DNA from: Staphylococcus sp. GSSP0090
GTDB taxonomy: Bacteria; Bacillota; Bacilli; Staphylococcales; Staphylococcaceae
NCBI RefSeq assembly: GCF_013391405.1
Contig: NZ_JACBFD010000007.1
Span: 186,001 to 250,000 of the forward strand
Direction of reading: 5' to 3'
DNA: 64,000 bases
Shown: positions 8,660 to 16,062 of the stretch, piece after piece
How the letters are laid out: each line of letters opens with the position of its first letter
Numbering within the stretch: the first letter of the stretch is position 1
Program-made: the position numbers and the translations under genes
The notes under the pieces: generated by a model
Told to the model about the DNA's origin: nothing
What the model saw: the letters and a program-made list of their open reading frames with translations, nothing else
Databases searched by the model: none

Positions 8660-9190
8660 TTAGCTCCAAATATTGAGTTGTTTATCTTTTGCTATGTCTT
8701 CTGATTTTTCAAAGACATCTCTATATTTTCCATTTGGAGAATAATATTTTTCTTTTGCTAAACCTTGTTTGACCAATAGTTCATTATACATTGTCTTATC
8801 ATCCAGCCATACATAAGCTAATGTTCTACCATAACGATCTTCTTTTTCCTTATCATATTCTAAATATACATCTTTATTCGTTAAATGCTTTTTGGTATAG
8901 TCAGAAGCTTCTTTTCCATAGGGTTGTACTGGTGTATTGGGTTTGACTGTTTCAGGCGTATCAACACCAATCAGTCTCACTTTCAATTGTTCATTGCTAG
9001 CATTTTCAGCAACGAATGTATCTCCATCTACGACACGTGTCACATGAACTTTTTCTGTATCTTGGGGTCCATTTGATGTATCGGTACCATCGTTTTGAAA
9101 TGGTCCTGTTTGATTAATATATTGAAAGGCTAATACACCTAATACCACTACAAGAACCACTAAACTCGTCATTTTTTTCTTAGATTTCAC
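8660..9190 (-). CDS. nuc2: Membrane-bound thermonuclease Nuc2
   Basis: Staphylococcal-nuclease-fold enzyme, a Ca2+-dependent DNase/RNase held at the membrane by one N-terminal helix (about residues 8-24, KKKMTSLVVLVVV). Calcium ligands D57 (VDGDT) and D77-T78, and the catalytic set R72, E80 and R122 (RLIGVDTPE, YGRTLAY) are all present, so it should be active outside the cell surface. The 176-aa length matches the S. aureus surface nuclease Nuc2. The start is GTG at 9190, after a GTGGGTG SD; the longer frame upstream has no start with an SD. Confidence 0.9.
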   Translation of the reverse strand: MKSKKKMTSLVVLVVVLGVLAFQYINQTGPFQNDGTDTSNGPQDTEKVHVTRVVDGDTFVAENASNEQLKVRLIGVDTPETVKPNTPVQPYGKEASDYTKKHLTNKDVYLEYDKEKEDRYGRTLAYVWLDDKTMYNELLVKQGLAKEKYYSPNGKYRDVFEKSEDIAKDKQLNIWS

Positions 9191-9307
9191 TGTTGCACCC
9201 ACTTCATTTAAATATTCCAAATCATCATATAGAAAAAGCAATGCATCGTCAAGACGATATTATACACTAACACATCAAACATCCGCTATTTTAAAAACAT
9301 GATTTAG

Positions 9308-9337
9308 TTTATCTATATAAATAACTCATGCTATAAT
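9308..9337 (+). promoter_or_regulatory. Promoter of the two-helix membrane peptide
   Basis: TTTATC (9308-9313), an 18-base spacer ending in the extended -10 TGC, then TATAAT (9332-9337). The start codon follows 24 bases later, with AGGAG in between. Confidence 0.6.
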
Positions 9338-9360
9338 AAGCGTGAATAGGAGTGAACAAA

Positions 9361-9552
9361 TTGAGCATTTTCAAAGAAAACATGATAACGATTATTGCAG
9401 TTGTTATTGCCGTCATCGTAGGACTCACATTACAATACCAATTTCAATTACCATTAATGGTATCTGCTGTTGTAGCCGTTTTATTAGGTATATTAATCGG
9501 CTTTATCGTTTTCCTCATCCAATCTATCGCGTCTAAAAACAAACGCAAATAA
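9361..9552 (+). CDS. Small two-helix membrane protein
   Basis: 63 aa. TTG start with AGGAG at 9348-9352 and an eight-base spacer; the in-frame GTG at 9352 overlaps the SD. Two hydrophobic helices (about 9-26 and 33-55) joined by a short QYQFQLP loop, with a basic ASKNKRK tail that should face the cytoplasm. No family recognised. It stands alone between its own promoter and terminator. Confidence 0.7.
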   Translation: MSIFKENMITIIAVVIAVIVGLTLQYQFQLPLMVSAVVAVLLGILIGFIVFLIQSIASKNKRK

Positions 9553-9589
9553 AAAAGTTGCCGTTAAATACTTTATCGGCAGCTTTTTT
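9552..9589 (+). terminator. Rho-independent terminator
   Basis: AAAAAGTTGCCG (9552-9563) pairs with CGGCAGCTTTTTT (9577-9589) with one G-U pair, directly on the stop codon of the membrane peptide. Also able to end the opposite strand. Confidence 0.85.
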
Positions 9590-9633
9590 ATTTATTATGA
9601 CTCCTATGCCGCATTTTCCAAGTTACGAAAGAT

Positions 9634-10236
9634 TTAAATCCAACCTTTATTTTTAGCGATCTTCCAGGCTTCAAATCGATTCTCAGCTTCAAGTTTATCA
9701 ATCATCGTAGACGTATAATTTCGAATTGTACCATCTGATAAAAATAGATGTTTGGCTATTTCTTTACTCGTATGCCCTTCACCTATCTCTCTTAAAACCA
9801 ATTGTTCTTTTGGTGTTAATGGATTTTTATCTTTAAATAACGATGTCATCAATGCTTCACTATACTCTTTTTCATTATTTAATACTTTATAAATCGTAGT
9901 TACTAGTTCATCTATAGAACGTTCTTTTAATACATACGCATCTACATCGTTCGCTACTGCCGATTCAAAATAACCATGCCGCTTAAATGTCGTTACAATA
10001 ATAACTTTTACTTCAAGGTGTTGCGCTTTAATATTCCTCAATATTTCTAAACCTGTCATACCAGGCATTTCAATATCTAAGATTGCCACTTGCGGCTGTT
10101 TCAATTTTATTAGCTCAAATGCTTCTTGGCCATTGCCTGAGCTACCGACCACTTCTAATTGTTTATTTAAATTTATAAGCTGAACCATTGCTTCTCTTAG
10201 CATGGTTTGGTCTTCTGCTAACACGATTGATACCAT
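9634..10236 (-). CDS. NarL/LuxR-family response regulator (DesR-like)
   Basis: 200-aa DNA-binding regulator. The receiver domain carries the acidic pocket AEDQ at 7-10 and the phosphorylated D54 in LDIEMPGMTG; the C-terminal LuxR-type helix-turn-helix (about 135-195) contains LTPKEQLVL and GHTSKEIAKHLFLSDGTIRNY. Its ATG shares one base with the kinase stop codon, so the pair is translationally coupled. By position this is the staphylococcal system often labelled DesKR. Probable target: the palindromes at 12951-13026 upstream of its own operon. Confidence 0.9.
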   Translation of the reverse strand: MVSIVLAEDQTMLREAMVQLINLNKQLEVVGSSGNGQEAFELIKLKQPQVAILDIEMPGMTGLEILRNIKAQHLEVKVIIVTTFKRHGYFESAVANDVDAYVLKERSIDELVTTIYKVLNNEKEYSEALMTSLFKDKNPLTPKEQLVLREIGEGHTSKEIAKHLFLSDGTIRNYTSTMIDKLEAENRFEAWKIAKNKGWI

Positions 10237-11327
10237 TATGCGTCACCTCTGGATATTGTTATAGAAATACATAAACCTAGGTTTGATTGTATATCAATCA
10301 AACCATTAATAAGCGCTACACGTTCTTTTATACTTTTTAAATCATGCGTTTTTAAATCATCTATACCGATGCCATTATCACTGATTGTCAATGTAATATC
10401 ATTTTGAGTTTCTATTAAGGAACCAGTAACCGACGTTGCTTGAGCATGTTTCAATACATTATTAATTGCTTCTCTTAGTATCATTGCTAATATTGCTTGT
10501 TTAGATGGATTAATACCTTTCGCTAACTCAGCATTAAAAAATTCAAACTTTAAATTTGCATTTTTTAATAGTGCTTTCATTGAATCTACTTCTTCTTCAA
10601 ATGATTGCGCTTTTAAATCGTTAACAATAGCACGTACTTTATTCAATGACGCTTTTGAGATATCATTGACCTCAGCCATTTGTAATTTTGCTTGTTCTGA
10701 ATCCGTATCGACCAATTTAATCGCTAATTCTGATTTCAAACTTAAACTCGCAAACACATGCCCCAATGTGTCATGTAAATCTTGACCAATACGATTTCTT
10801 TCTTGTTCAGCAATCAACACATTGATATGTTGATTTTTTTCTTCTAATGTTGCCTTCATTTCTATCGTTTCTCTCTGTTTAAAATTACCTATTGTAATAA
10901 GTAAAATCGCGATATACATGACTAATATATAACCTAAACTCTTTGGTTCCAATACATAAATTAAGCCAAAATTACTAAACATAACAATAATAAAAACTAA
11001 AAAAGCTATAGATTTCATTTTCACTTTCAATACAAAAGGTAAAATAAAAGCGCTGAAGAAAAAGAATAAACTGATAGCTGGTCCAACACTATATACAAAA
11101 TAAGTGATTCCAATATAATGTAATATAAGAAAAGTGTATATCAATTTTGATGATAAAATTTCTGTAAATATGGCCAAACCAGTATATGACATTGTAAAAA
11201 CAATAAATACAAATACATACATCCAATAAGGTCCATTTATATCAAATGTAAACAATGGTATAACTGCAAATATGAGATATACTAAACTCGATAAATCAAT
11301 TACATTAATTTTCAATCTTCTAATCAT
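10236..11327 (-). CDS. Sensor histidine kinase (HisKA_3, DesK-like)
   Basis: 363-aa membrane kinase. Five or six hydrophobic helices span about residues 12-148, followed by a short coiled segment and the dimerisation/phosphoacceptor helix with H185 in ERNRIGQDLHDTLGH. The ATPase domain ends the protein (REAINNVLKHA, DNGIGI). No large extracellular sensor domain is present, which suggests sensing within the membrane as in DesK. Its ATG overlaps the end of the permease gene by four bases. Confidence 0.9.
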   Translation of the reverse strand: MIRRLKINVIDLSSLVYLIFAVIPLFTFDINGPYWMYVFVFIVFTMSYTGLAIFTEILSSKLIYTFLILHYIGITYFVYSVGPAISLFFFFSAFILPFVLKVKMKSIAFLVFIIVMFSNFGLIYVLEPKSLGYILVMYIAILLITIGNFKQRETIEMKATLEEKNQHINVLIAEQERNRIGQDLHDTLGHVFASLSLKSELAIKLVDTDSEQAKLQMAEVNDISKASLNKVRAIVNDLKAQSFEEEVDSMKALLKNANLKFEFFNAELAKGINPSKQAILAMILREAINNVLKHAQATSVTGSLIETQNDITLTISDNGIGIDDLKTHDLKSIKERVALINGLIDIQSNLGLCISITISRGDA

Positions 11328-12058
11328 ATTTCCACGTCTCTTCTTTTTTGAATAATAAGTGCAAGTACTAAAAAGAGTATACTATAACCAATTAAAACAA
11401 AAAGTGACAAAAAGTTTAACGCGCCTCCTTTACCAATTTCATAAGCGATTTGTTTCAAATGATACGTCGGTGTGACATATGCAATCTTGCGCATCCATTC
11501 AGGAAATTGACTTACAGGAAACCAAAGCCCACCAAGAATAGCTAAACCGAGATATAAAATATTACCGATGCTACTTGCTTTTTGAATTTCATTGATTTGT
11601 GATATTAATACCCCTACAGATAGAAAAGTACTCGCACCAACCCACAATATTAAACCAGAAAATAACCAATCCGTCGTAGACATTTCAACACCTTTTATGA
11701 AGTGCGCTACGATAAATATGAGTAAGATAGCTAAAATAAATTGAAACATCATTTTAAATATTTTAACCATATAATACTGACGTGAGTTCAATGGTGAACG
11801 CATTAAATTTTTATACCAACCTGTTGTTTTTTCATTTATTAAATCTATAGGAAACTGCATTAAACAAAAACTCGATAAACTAAATGCAGTCATACTATAC
11901 ATATACTCTTTATAAAATGGTTTTTTCGCCTCTTCTGGCAGATCTAATATAGATGTAAATAATAGATAAAAAGCAAGGGGTACAAGGATAGATAATACTA
12001 AATATACTTTCTTTCTAAATAATAATTGAATTTCAGTCTTTAAATAGTATCTTAGCAT
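11324..12058 (-). CDS. ABC-2 type transporter permease
   Basis: 244 aa with six predicted membrane helices, the first at about 18-38 and the last at about 215-237, arranged as in NatB/YfiM-type ABC-2 permeases. It partners the ATPase one base upstream. The start is ATG with GAGGTGA, and the SD lies in the last codons of the ATPase. The substrate is unknown; such kinase-linked exporters often handle membrane-active peptides, lipids or sodium. Confidence 0.9.
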   Translation of the reverse strand: MLRYYLKTEIQLLFRKKVYLVLSILVPLAFYLLFTSILDLPEEAKKPFYKEYMYSMTAFSLSSFCLMQFPIDLINEKTTGWYKNLMRSPLNSRQYYMVKIFKMMFQFILAILLIFIVAHFIKGVEMSTTDWLFSGLILWVGASTFLSVGVLISQINEIQKASSIGNILYLGLAILGGLWFPVSQFPEWMRKIAYVTPTYHLKQIAYEIGKGGALNFLSLFVLIGYSILFLVLALIIQKRRDVEI

Positions 12059-12059
12059 A

Positions 12060-12932
12060 CTACTTCACCTCTTCTTCATTAGTATTAAATACTGTTTCTA
12101 ACAAACTAGCTTTATTTATTTCTATTTCATTTAAATCTACTTGTATTGTGTTGAGATATTCAATCAACGTTTTTACATTATTCGTCGTTATTCGTATTTT
12201 ATTATTGCTTACTGTATATTCGAATTGCTTTCTAGGTAAGTTCGTTTCAATTTTTTGTTGATACTGAATCGGCAAACTAATAATTGATGTATTTTGACGT
12301 GTTCTTATCATTTCTGGATTGTCGTTTAAAATCACGCGTCCCTTTTCCAGAACGATAACACGGTCAGCCATACGCTCTACTTCTTCTATATAATGCGATG
12401 TATAAAATATTGTGACACCTTCAGTTTTAAGTTTCGTTATAACTTGCCAAAAATGTGCGCGCATTTGTACATCCATAGCACTTGTCGGTTCATCTAAAAA
12501 TATGCACCGTGGTTTGCCTATCAGTGCGAGTGCAAAATCAAGAATTCTTTTTTGCCCACCCGATAACTTATTCGCATATTGATTTAATTGAGTATCATTA
12601 AAAAGTGTAATATCACTAAATTCTTTTAAAGTAATTGCATCCTTATATAAATGTGCAAACAATTGATAAAGTTCTTTTACTTTAATTAAATCTGGAAAAT
12701 TCGTTTTTTGGAACATAATCCCTAAATGTTTAGCATCCAATAACTGTGCTGTATCAATGATTTCTCCTTTATTAGCATGTCGATCACCAATCACCATGTC
12801 TATCAATGTAGATTTACCAGCACCATTCGGTCCAACTAATGCAGTACAATGACCTTCCTTTATTTCAAACGTCACATCATCAACAACTTTTACTCTTTTA
12901 TAAGTTTTAGTTAAATGGTTTATTTTAATCAT
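12060..12932 (-). CDS. ABC transporter ATP-binding protein
   Basis: 290-aa nucleotide-binding subunit: Walker A GPNGAGKST at 34-42, signature LSGGQKR at 123-129, Walker B CIFLDEP at 143-149, and a switch histidine in YTSHYIEE. A further ~90 residues after the ATPase core are common in CcmA/NatA-type proteins. First gene of the four-gene ATPase-permease-kinase-regulator operon; ATG with GGGGAG upstream. Confidence 0.95.
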   Translation of the reverse strand: MIKINHLTKTYKRVKVVDDVTFEIKEGHCTALVGPNGAGKSTLIDMVIGDRHANKGEIIDTAQLLDAKHLGIMFQKTNFPDLIKVKELYQLFAHLYKDAITLKEFSDITLFNDTQLNQYANKLSGGQKRILDFALALIGKPRCIFLDEPTSAMDVQMRAHFWQVITKLKTEGVTIFYTSHYIEEVERMADRVIVLEKGRVILNDNPEMIRTRQNTSIISLPIQYQQKIETNLPRKQFEYTVSNNKIRITTNNVKTLIEYLNTIQVDLNEIEINKASLLETVFNTNEEEVK

Positions 12933-12950
12933 TTGTTACACTCCCCTCAT

Positions 12951-13026
12951 GTCATACTTTAATTATGACGAATCTAATACATTCGCAGTAGTGTGTATTG
13001 TCATAAATTACATGTGACAAATGTCA
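12951..13026. promoter_or_regulatory. Cluster of GTCAT/ATGAC palindromes upstream of the ABC-kinase operon
   Basis: Three related elements: a palindrome with arms GTCATA/TATGAC at 12951-12969, a weaker one with ends GTCATA and TGTGAC at 13000-13018, and TGACA-AA-TGTCA at 13015-13026. Centres one and two are about 49 bases apart. They lie 19-94 bases before the operon start and are likely binding sites for the response regulator encoded in it. Confidence 0.5.
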
Positions 13027-13100
13027 TTAATTTATAAATATAACAAGTGTAATTAAGTTTACATAATCAAATTATAGTTACTAAAATTTGATTTTATCGC

Positions 13101-13145
13101 AAAAAAATACTGTGTAGAAAGTAGTTAAGCTTTCTACACAGTATT
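13101..13145 (-). terminator. Terminator of the Cse60-like gene
   Basis: Perfect 16-bp stem (13106-13121 with 13130-13145); the A7 run at its left edge gives a U-tract for leftward transcripts. It insulates the ABC-kinase operon from the gene before it. Confidence 0.88.
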
Positions 13146-13164
13146 GTAATCATTTATATTCAAA

Positions 13165-13362
13165 TCAAATATCTTTCGTAAATGTTAAAAAGGCATGAAA
13201 TTCCTGTTCATTTGCTGAGAACGTGCGCTCTTCAACTTCACGCACGGTGGAGTTCAATAATCTATATCCAGATACGTCGTCTGTTTTTAAATAGTCATTA
13301 ATTTCTTTTTCTAGGTCATCTAATGAAAGTGCTTTTAATGTTTTTAATTTGATTTCTTGCAT
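13165..13362 (-). CDS. Small Cse60-like hypothetical protein
   Basis: 65 aa, acidic, soluble. The pattern LKALSLDDLEKEINDYLKT resembles the small Cse60-type proteins of Firmicutes, which begin with a strand and a leucine-rich helix ending in an Asn-containing motif; the match is by eye. Cse60 is named for sporulation in Bacillus, a process staphylococci lack, so the role here is unknown. ATG with AAGGGGA upstream; single gene with its own terminator. Confidence 0.65.
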   Translation of the reverse strand: MQEIKLKTLKALSLDDLEKEINDYLKTDDVSGYRLLNSTVREVEERTFSANEQEFHAFLTFTKDI

Positions 13363-13471
13363 GTTTCCATCCCCTTATGATGAATAAATTTTATTGAGTT
13401 TATTATACTATGTGTTTATATTGTATACAAATTTTTAACATAAAAAAATGATTCATCGTAATTGGTTAAAG

Positions 13472-13500
13472 TTGACTGCAAAAATACCTTGTTCTACAAT
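13472..13500 (+). promoter_or_regulatory. Strong promoter of a solitary small gene
   Basis: TTGACT (13472-13477), exactly 17 bases, TACAAT (13495-13500). Transcription would begin near 13507, only about 18 bases before the start codon of the peptide. Confidence 0.75.
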
Positions 13501-13524
13501 AAAAGTTCACTAAACAAGAGTGAG

Positions 13525-13638
13525 GTGATTATCTTCTTTAAGTCAAAAGAAGTGCGTGCGTTTATTATATACTTTTTAGTTAGTCTTACATTAATTGTCT
13601 TATATTTAATACCATTTTCGCACGCAATATTTGGTTAA
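13525..13638 (+). CDS. Solitary 37-aa membrane peptide
   Basis: Open frame of 37 codons: a basic N-terminus (KSKEVR at 6-11) followed by one long hydrophobic helix (about 12-31) and a short SHAIFG end. The GTG at 13525 is the only standard start before the helix; GAGTGAG lies just upstream. Alternatively the GAGGTG at 13522-13527 is itself the SD for an ATT or ATC start. It has its own strong promoter and terminator, giving a transcript of about 200 bases. It could be a small membrane regulator or a toxin-like peptide; I do not recognise it. Confidence 0.5.
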   Translation: MIIFFKSKEVRAFIIYFLVSLTLIVLYLIPFSHAIFG

Positions 13639-13666
13639 TCATTAATTTTATAATTAATGGTTAAAG

Positions 13667-13710
13667 ATAGAATGGCTCGTAAAGTTTTTACGAGTACATT
13701 CTATTTTTTT
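13667..13710 (+). terminator. Terminator of the small membrane-peptide gene
   Basis: ATAGAATG (13667-13674) pairs with CATTCTAT (13697-13704) and CTCGTAAA with TTTACGAG inside it, followed by a run of T to 13710. Confidence 0.9.
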
Positions 13711-13978
13711 GTCTGTTTTGATAAACGTAATATGACTTGAATAACAATAATATATAATTATTTTTATTGTTCTCATTGATACATACAAATTGGAAACACA
13801 CTTCATAAATCAGTTAAATATGTGCTTTTAAAACTGGACTGTTTTTCTATTTATTTTATCACCATTTTTACTAGCAGAATATTAAGACAATTTTTGACAT
13901 GACAACCATCAACATTTCATAATTAATCAATGTAAACTTTTATAGCACCCAATATATAAAATTAATAATAAGTGAATA
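13711..13978. other. Intergenic region without recognised genes
   Basis: About 270 AT-rich bases between the small-peptide terminator and the glnA terminator. An AACAATAA/TTATTGTT hairpin around 13742-13770 is the only visible structure; no SD-preceded frame stands out. Confidence 0.5.
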
Positions 13979-14024
13979 CAAAAAAAGCAACCCAATCTAT
14001 TCATAAAGAATAACTGGATTGCTT
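13979..14024 (-). terminator. Terminator of glnR-glnA
   Basis: Imperfect stem AAGCAA...TTGCTT (13985-14024) with further pairing inside and a U-tract from the A-run at 13979-13985 on the minus strand. Confidence 0.85.
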
Positions 14025-14057
14025 ATATACCTAGTGTTTAACCCCTTTGTTTAGCAC

Positions 14058-15398
14058 CTAGTATTGTTTGATGTATTGTTCTCTTTCCCATTCAGAAACT
14101 TGTGTTCTATAATAATCCCACTCAATTGATTTAGAGTTGATAAACTGGTTATAAATATGGTTTCCAAGTGCTTGTTTAATTGGTTCATTTTCTCGCATTG
14201 CTTTAATTGCAGTATATAAAGTTGAAGGTAAATCCTGAATACCAACCGCTTCACGTTCTTCACGGTTCATTTCATAGATATTTTGATTAACTGGTTCTGG
14301 TACTTCTAATTTATTTTTAATACCGTCTAATCCAGCTTGTAAAATAGCTGCTAATGCTAAGTATGGATTGGCAGCGGGATCTACTGAACGTACTTCAACA
14401 CGTGTTGATAGTCCACGAGAAGATGGTACACGAATTAATGGTGAACGGTTTTTACCGCTCCATGCAATATAACAAGGTGCTTCATAACCAGGAACAAGAC
14501 GTTTATATGAGTTAACTAATGGGTTACAAACACCTGTAAATCCACGTGCATTTTTTAAGATACCTGCGACGAAGTGGAAAGCATCTTTTGTCATTTGCAT
14601 ATCACCGTCTGGATCAAAGAAGGCGTTCTCTTTACCTTTGAATAATGACATATTAAAGTGCATACCGCTTCCGTTAACACCAAATAAAGGTTTTGGCATA
14701 AATGTTGCATGTAGGTTATGCTGACGAGCAATAGTTTTAACAACAAGTTTAAACGTTTGAATGTTATCGCATGCTGTAATTGCATCCGCATATTTGAAAT
14801 CAATTTCATGTTGTCCTGGTGCAACTTCATGGTGACTCGCTTCAATATCAAAGCCCATATCTTCTAATTCTAGTACAATATCACGACGACAATTTTCACC
14901 TAAATCCGTTGGTGCAAGGTCAAAGTATCCACCATCATCATTTAATTCTAATGTTGGTTCGCCTTTTTCATCTAATTTGAATAAGAAAAATTCTGGCTCA
15001 GGTCCTAAGTTCAATTCTGAAAAACCTAATTCTCGCATGTCATTTAAAACACGTTTCAAGTTAGCACGAGGATCCCCTTCGAATGGAGTACCATCTGTTT
15101 TATAAATATCACAAATAAGTCGTGCTACTTTTCCTTGTCCAGCAGTCCATGGGAAAATAACCCAAGTATCCAAATCTGGATATAAATACATATCGGATTC
15201 TTCGATACGAACGAAACCTTCAATTGAAGAACCGTCAAACATCATTTCGTTATCTAACACTTTTTCTAATTGACTTACTGGTACTTCAACGTTTTTAATA
15301 ACACCTAATATATCTGTAAATTGTAATCGTAAGTATCTTACATTTTCCTCTTTAGCAAACTTATGAATATCTTCTTTTGTAAATGAACGTTTTGGCAT
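14058..15398 (-). CDS. glnA: Glutamine synthetase type I
   Basis: Makes glutamine from glutamate, ammonia and ATP as a dodecamer in the cytosol. 446 aa, typical of the GSI-alpha class of Gram-positive bacteria, which lacks the adenylylated tyrosine loop of enteric enzymes. Visible signatures include FDGSSIEGF near 54-62, the ATP-site region [12 protein letters not shown] and the substrate-loop [10 protein letters not shown]. Downstream of glnR in the same operon, 20 bases apart. In Bacillales feedback-inhibited GlnA activates GlnR as co-repressor, so the two act together. Confidence 0.98.
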   Translation of the reverse strand: MPKRSFTKEDIHKFAKEENVRYLRLQFTDILGVIKNVEVPVSQLEKVLDNEMMFDGSSIEGFVRIEESDMYLYPDLDTWVIFPWTAGQGKVARLICDIYKTDGTPFEGDPRANLKRVLNDMRELGFSELNLGPEPEFFLFKLDEKGEPTLELNDDGGYFDLAPTDLGENCRRDIVLELEDMGFDIEASHHEVAPGQHEIDFKYADAITACDNIQTFKLVVKTIARQHNLHATFMPKPLFGVNGSGMHFNMSLFKGKENAFFDPDGDMQMTKDAFHFVAGILKNARGFTGVCNPLVNSYKRLVPGYEAPCYIAWSGKNRSPLIRVPSSRGLSTRVEVRSVDPAANPYLALAAILQAGLDGIKNKLEVPEPVNQNIYEMNREEREAVGIQDLPSTLYTAIKAMRENEPIKQALGNHIYNQFINSKSIEWDYYRTQVSEWEREQYIKQY

Positions 15399-15418
15399 AA
15401 TAAATGTCCCCCGTATTT

Positions 15419-15787
15419 TTATTTAATAAATCGTGATAAGTCACCACGGTTTATTGGAATTGCTTCTCGCTGTGGTTTCTGTGTAGCTTCAACTATCATT
15501 TGTTTTCTTGTTTCTTGTTCATCATCAGTAAGGTGATCTTGTTCATTATGAATAATTTGTTTAATACCTTTGATATTAAACCCTTTTTCAATTAATTTCT
15601 TAATTTCAAGTAAACGTTCTAAATCGTTTAATGAAAAAAGTCTTTTGTTACCTTCTGATCGTTGTGGTTTTACGAGTTCATGTGTTTCATAATAACGAAT
15701 TTGCCTAGCAGACAATTCGCTTAATTTGGTTACAACACTCATAGGGAAAACGGGCATGCTTCGTCGCAATGTATCATTTGACTTCAA
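15419..15787 (-). CDS. glnR: MerR-family glutamine repressor GlnR
   Basis: 122-aa MerR-type repressor. The winged-helix domain contains [15 protein letters not shown] (about 20-34) and the wing with EGNKRLFS; a short C-terminal tail rich in basic residues and Arg is where GlnR senses GlnA. The start is TTG at 15787 with GAGGTG upstream; the GTG at 15796 is part of that SD. It represses its own operon through the operator at 15853-15869. Confidence 0.96.
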   Translation of the reverse strand: MKSNDTLRRSMPVFPMSVVTKLSELSARQIRYYETHELVKPQRSEGNKRLFSLNDLERLLEIKKLIEKGFNIKGIKQIIHNEQDHLTDDEQETRKQMIVEATQKPQREAIPINRGDLSRFIK

Positions 15788-15818
15788 TCCGATCACCTCT
15801 ACTTTTGAACTTGATATA

Positions 15819-15847
15819 AATTTAGCATAATAATCAGATTAATTCAA
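15819..15847 (-). promoter_or_regulatory. glnRA promoter
   Basis: TTGAAT (15847-15842), 17-base spacer ending in the extended -10 TGC, TAAATT (15824-15819). It begins five bases downstream of the GlnR operator. Confidence 0.65.
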
Positions 15848-15852
15848 AGATA

Positions 15853-15869
15853 TGTAAGGTTTCCTGACA
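15853..15869. promoter_or_regulatory. GlnR operator
   Basis: TGTAAGGTTTCCTGACA is a full match to the GlnR/TnrA consensus TGTNAN7TNACA. It ends immediately upstream of the glnRA -35 box, as expected for autorepression. Confidence 0.85.
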
Positions 15870-15956
15870 TAAAGTGCTTACCCCTTGGTATCGCTGCTTT
15901 CAACTATCATTTCAGGGGCTTGTAATTGTAATTTTTAGAAAATTCCTTAAATTTGT

Positions 15957-16034
15957 TCGAAAAAAATCCATATATTGTTCTATAAAAAAGATTTGATTCA
16001 CAGTTACAATATCTTTTACAAAACAAATATGGAT
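15957..16034 (-). terminator. Large terminator hairpin after the PLP-lyase gene
   Basis: Arms of about 25 bases (15966-15992 with 16011-16034, both bounded by ATCCATAT/ATATGGAT) form a long imperfect stem with an 18-base loop. The A-run at 15960-15966 supplies the U-tract on the minus strand. Confidence 0.75.
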
Positions 16035-16062
16035 GTTCATTTAAATATTTAGTCAATTGTTA

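Noticed and set aside
9342-9536. 64-codon ORF rich in Cys, His and Arg overlapping the two-helix peptide
   Set aside because: Different frame over the same DNA; the hydrophobic 63-aa frame has the SD and a sensible composition, this one does not.
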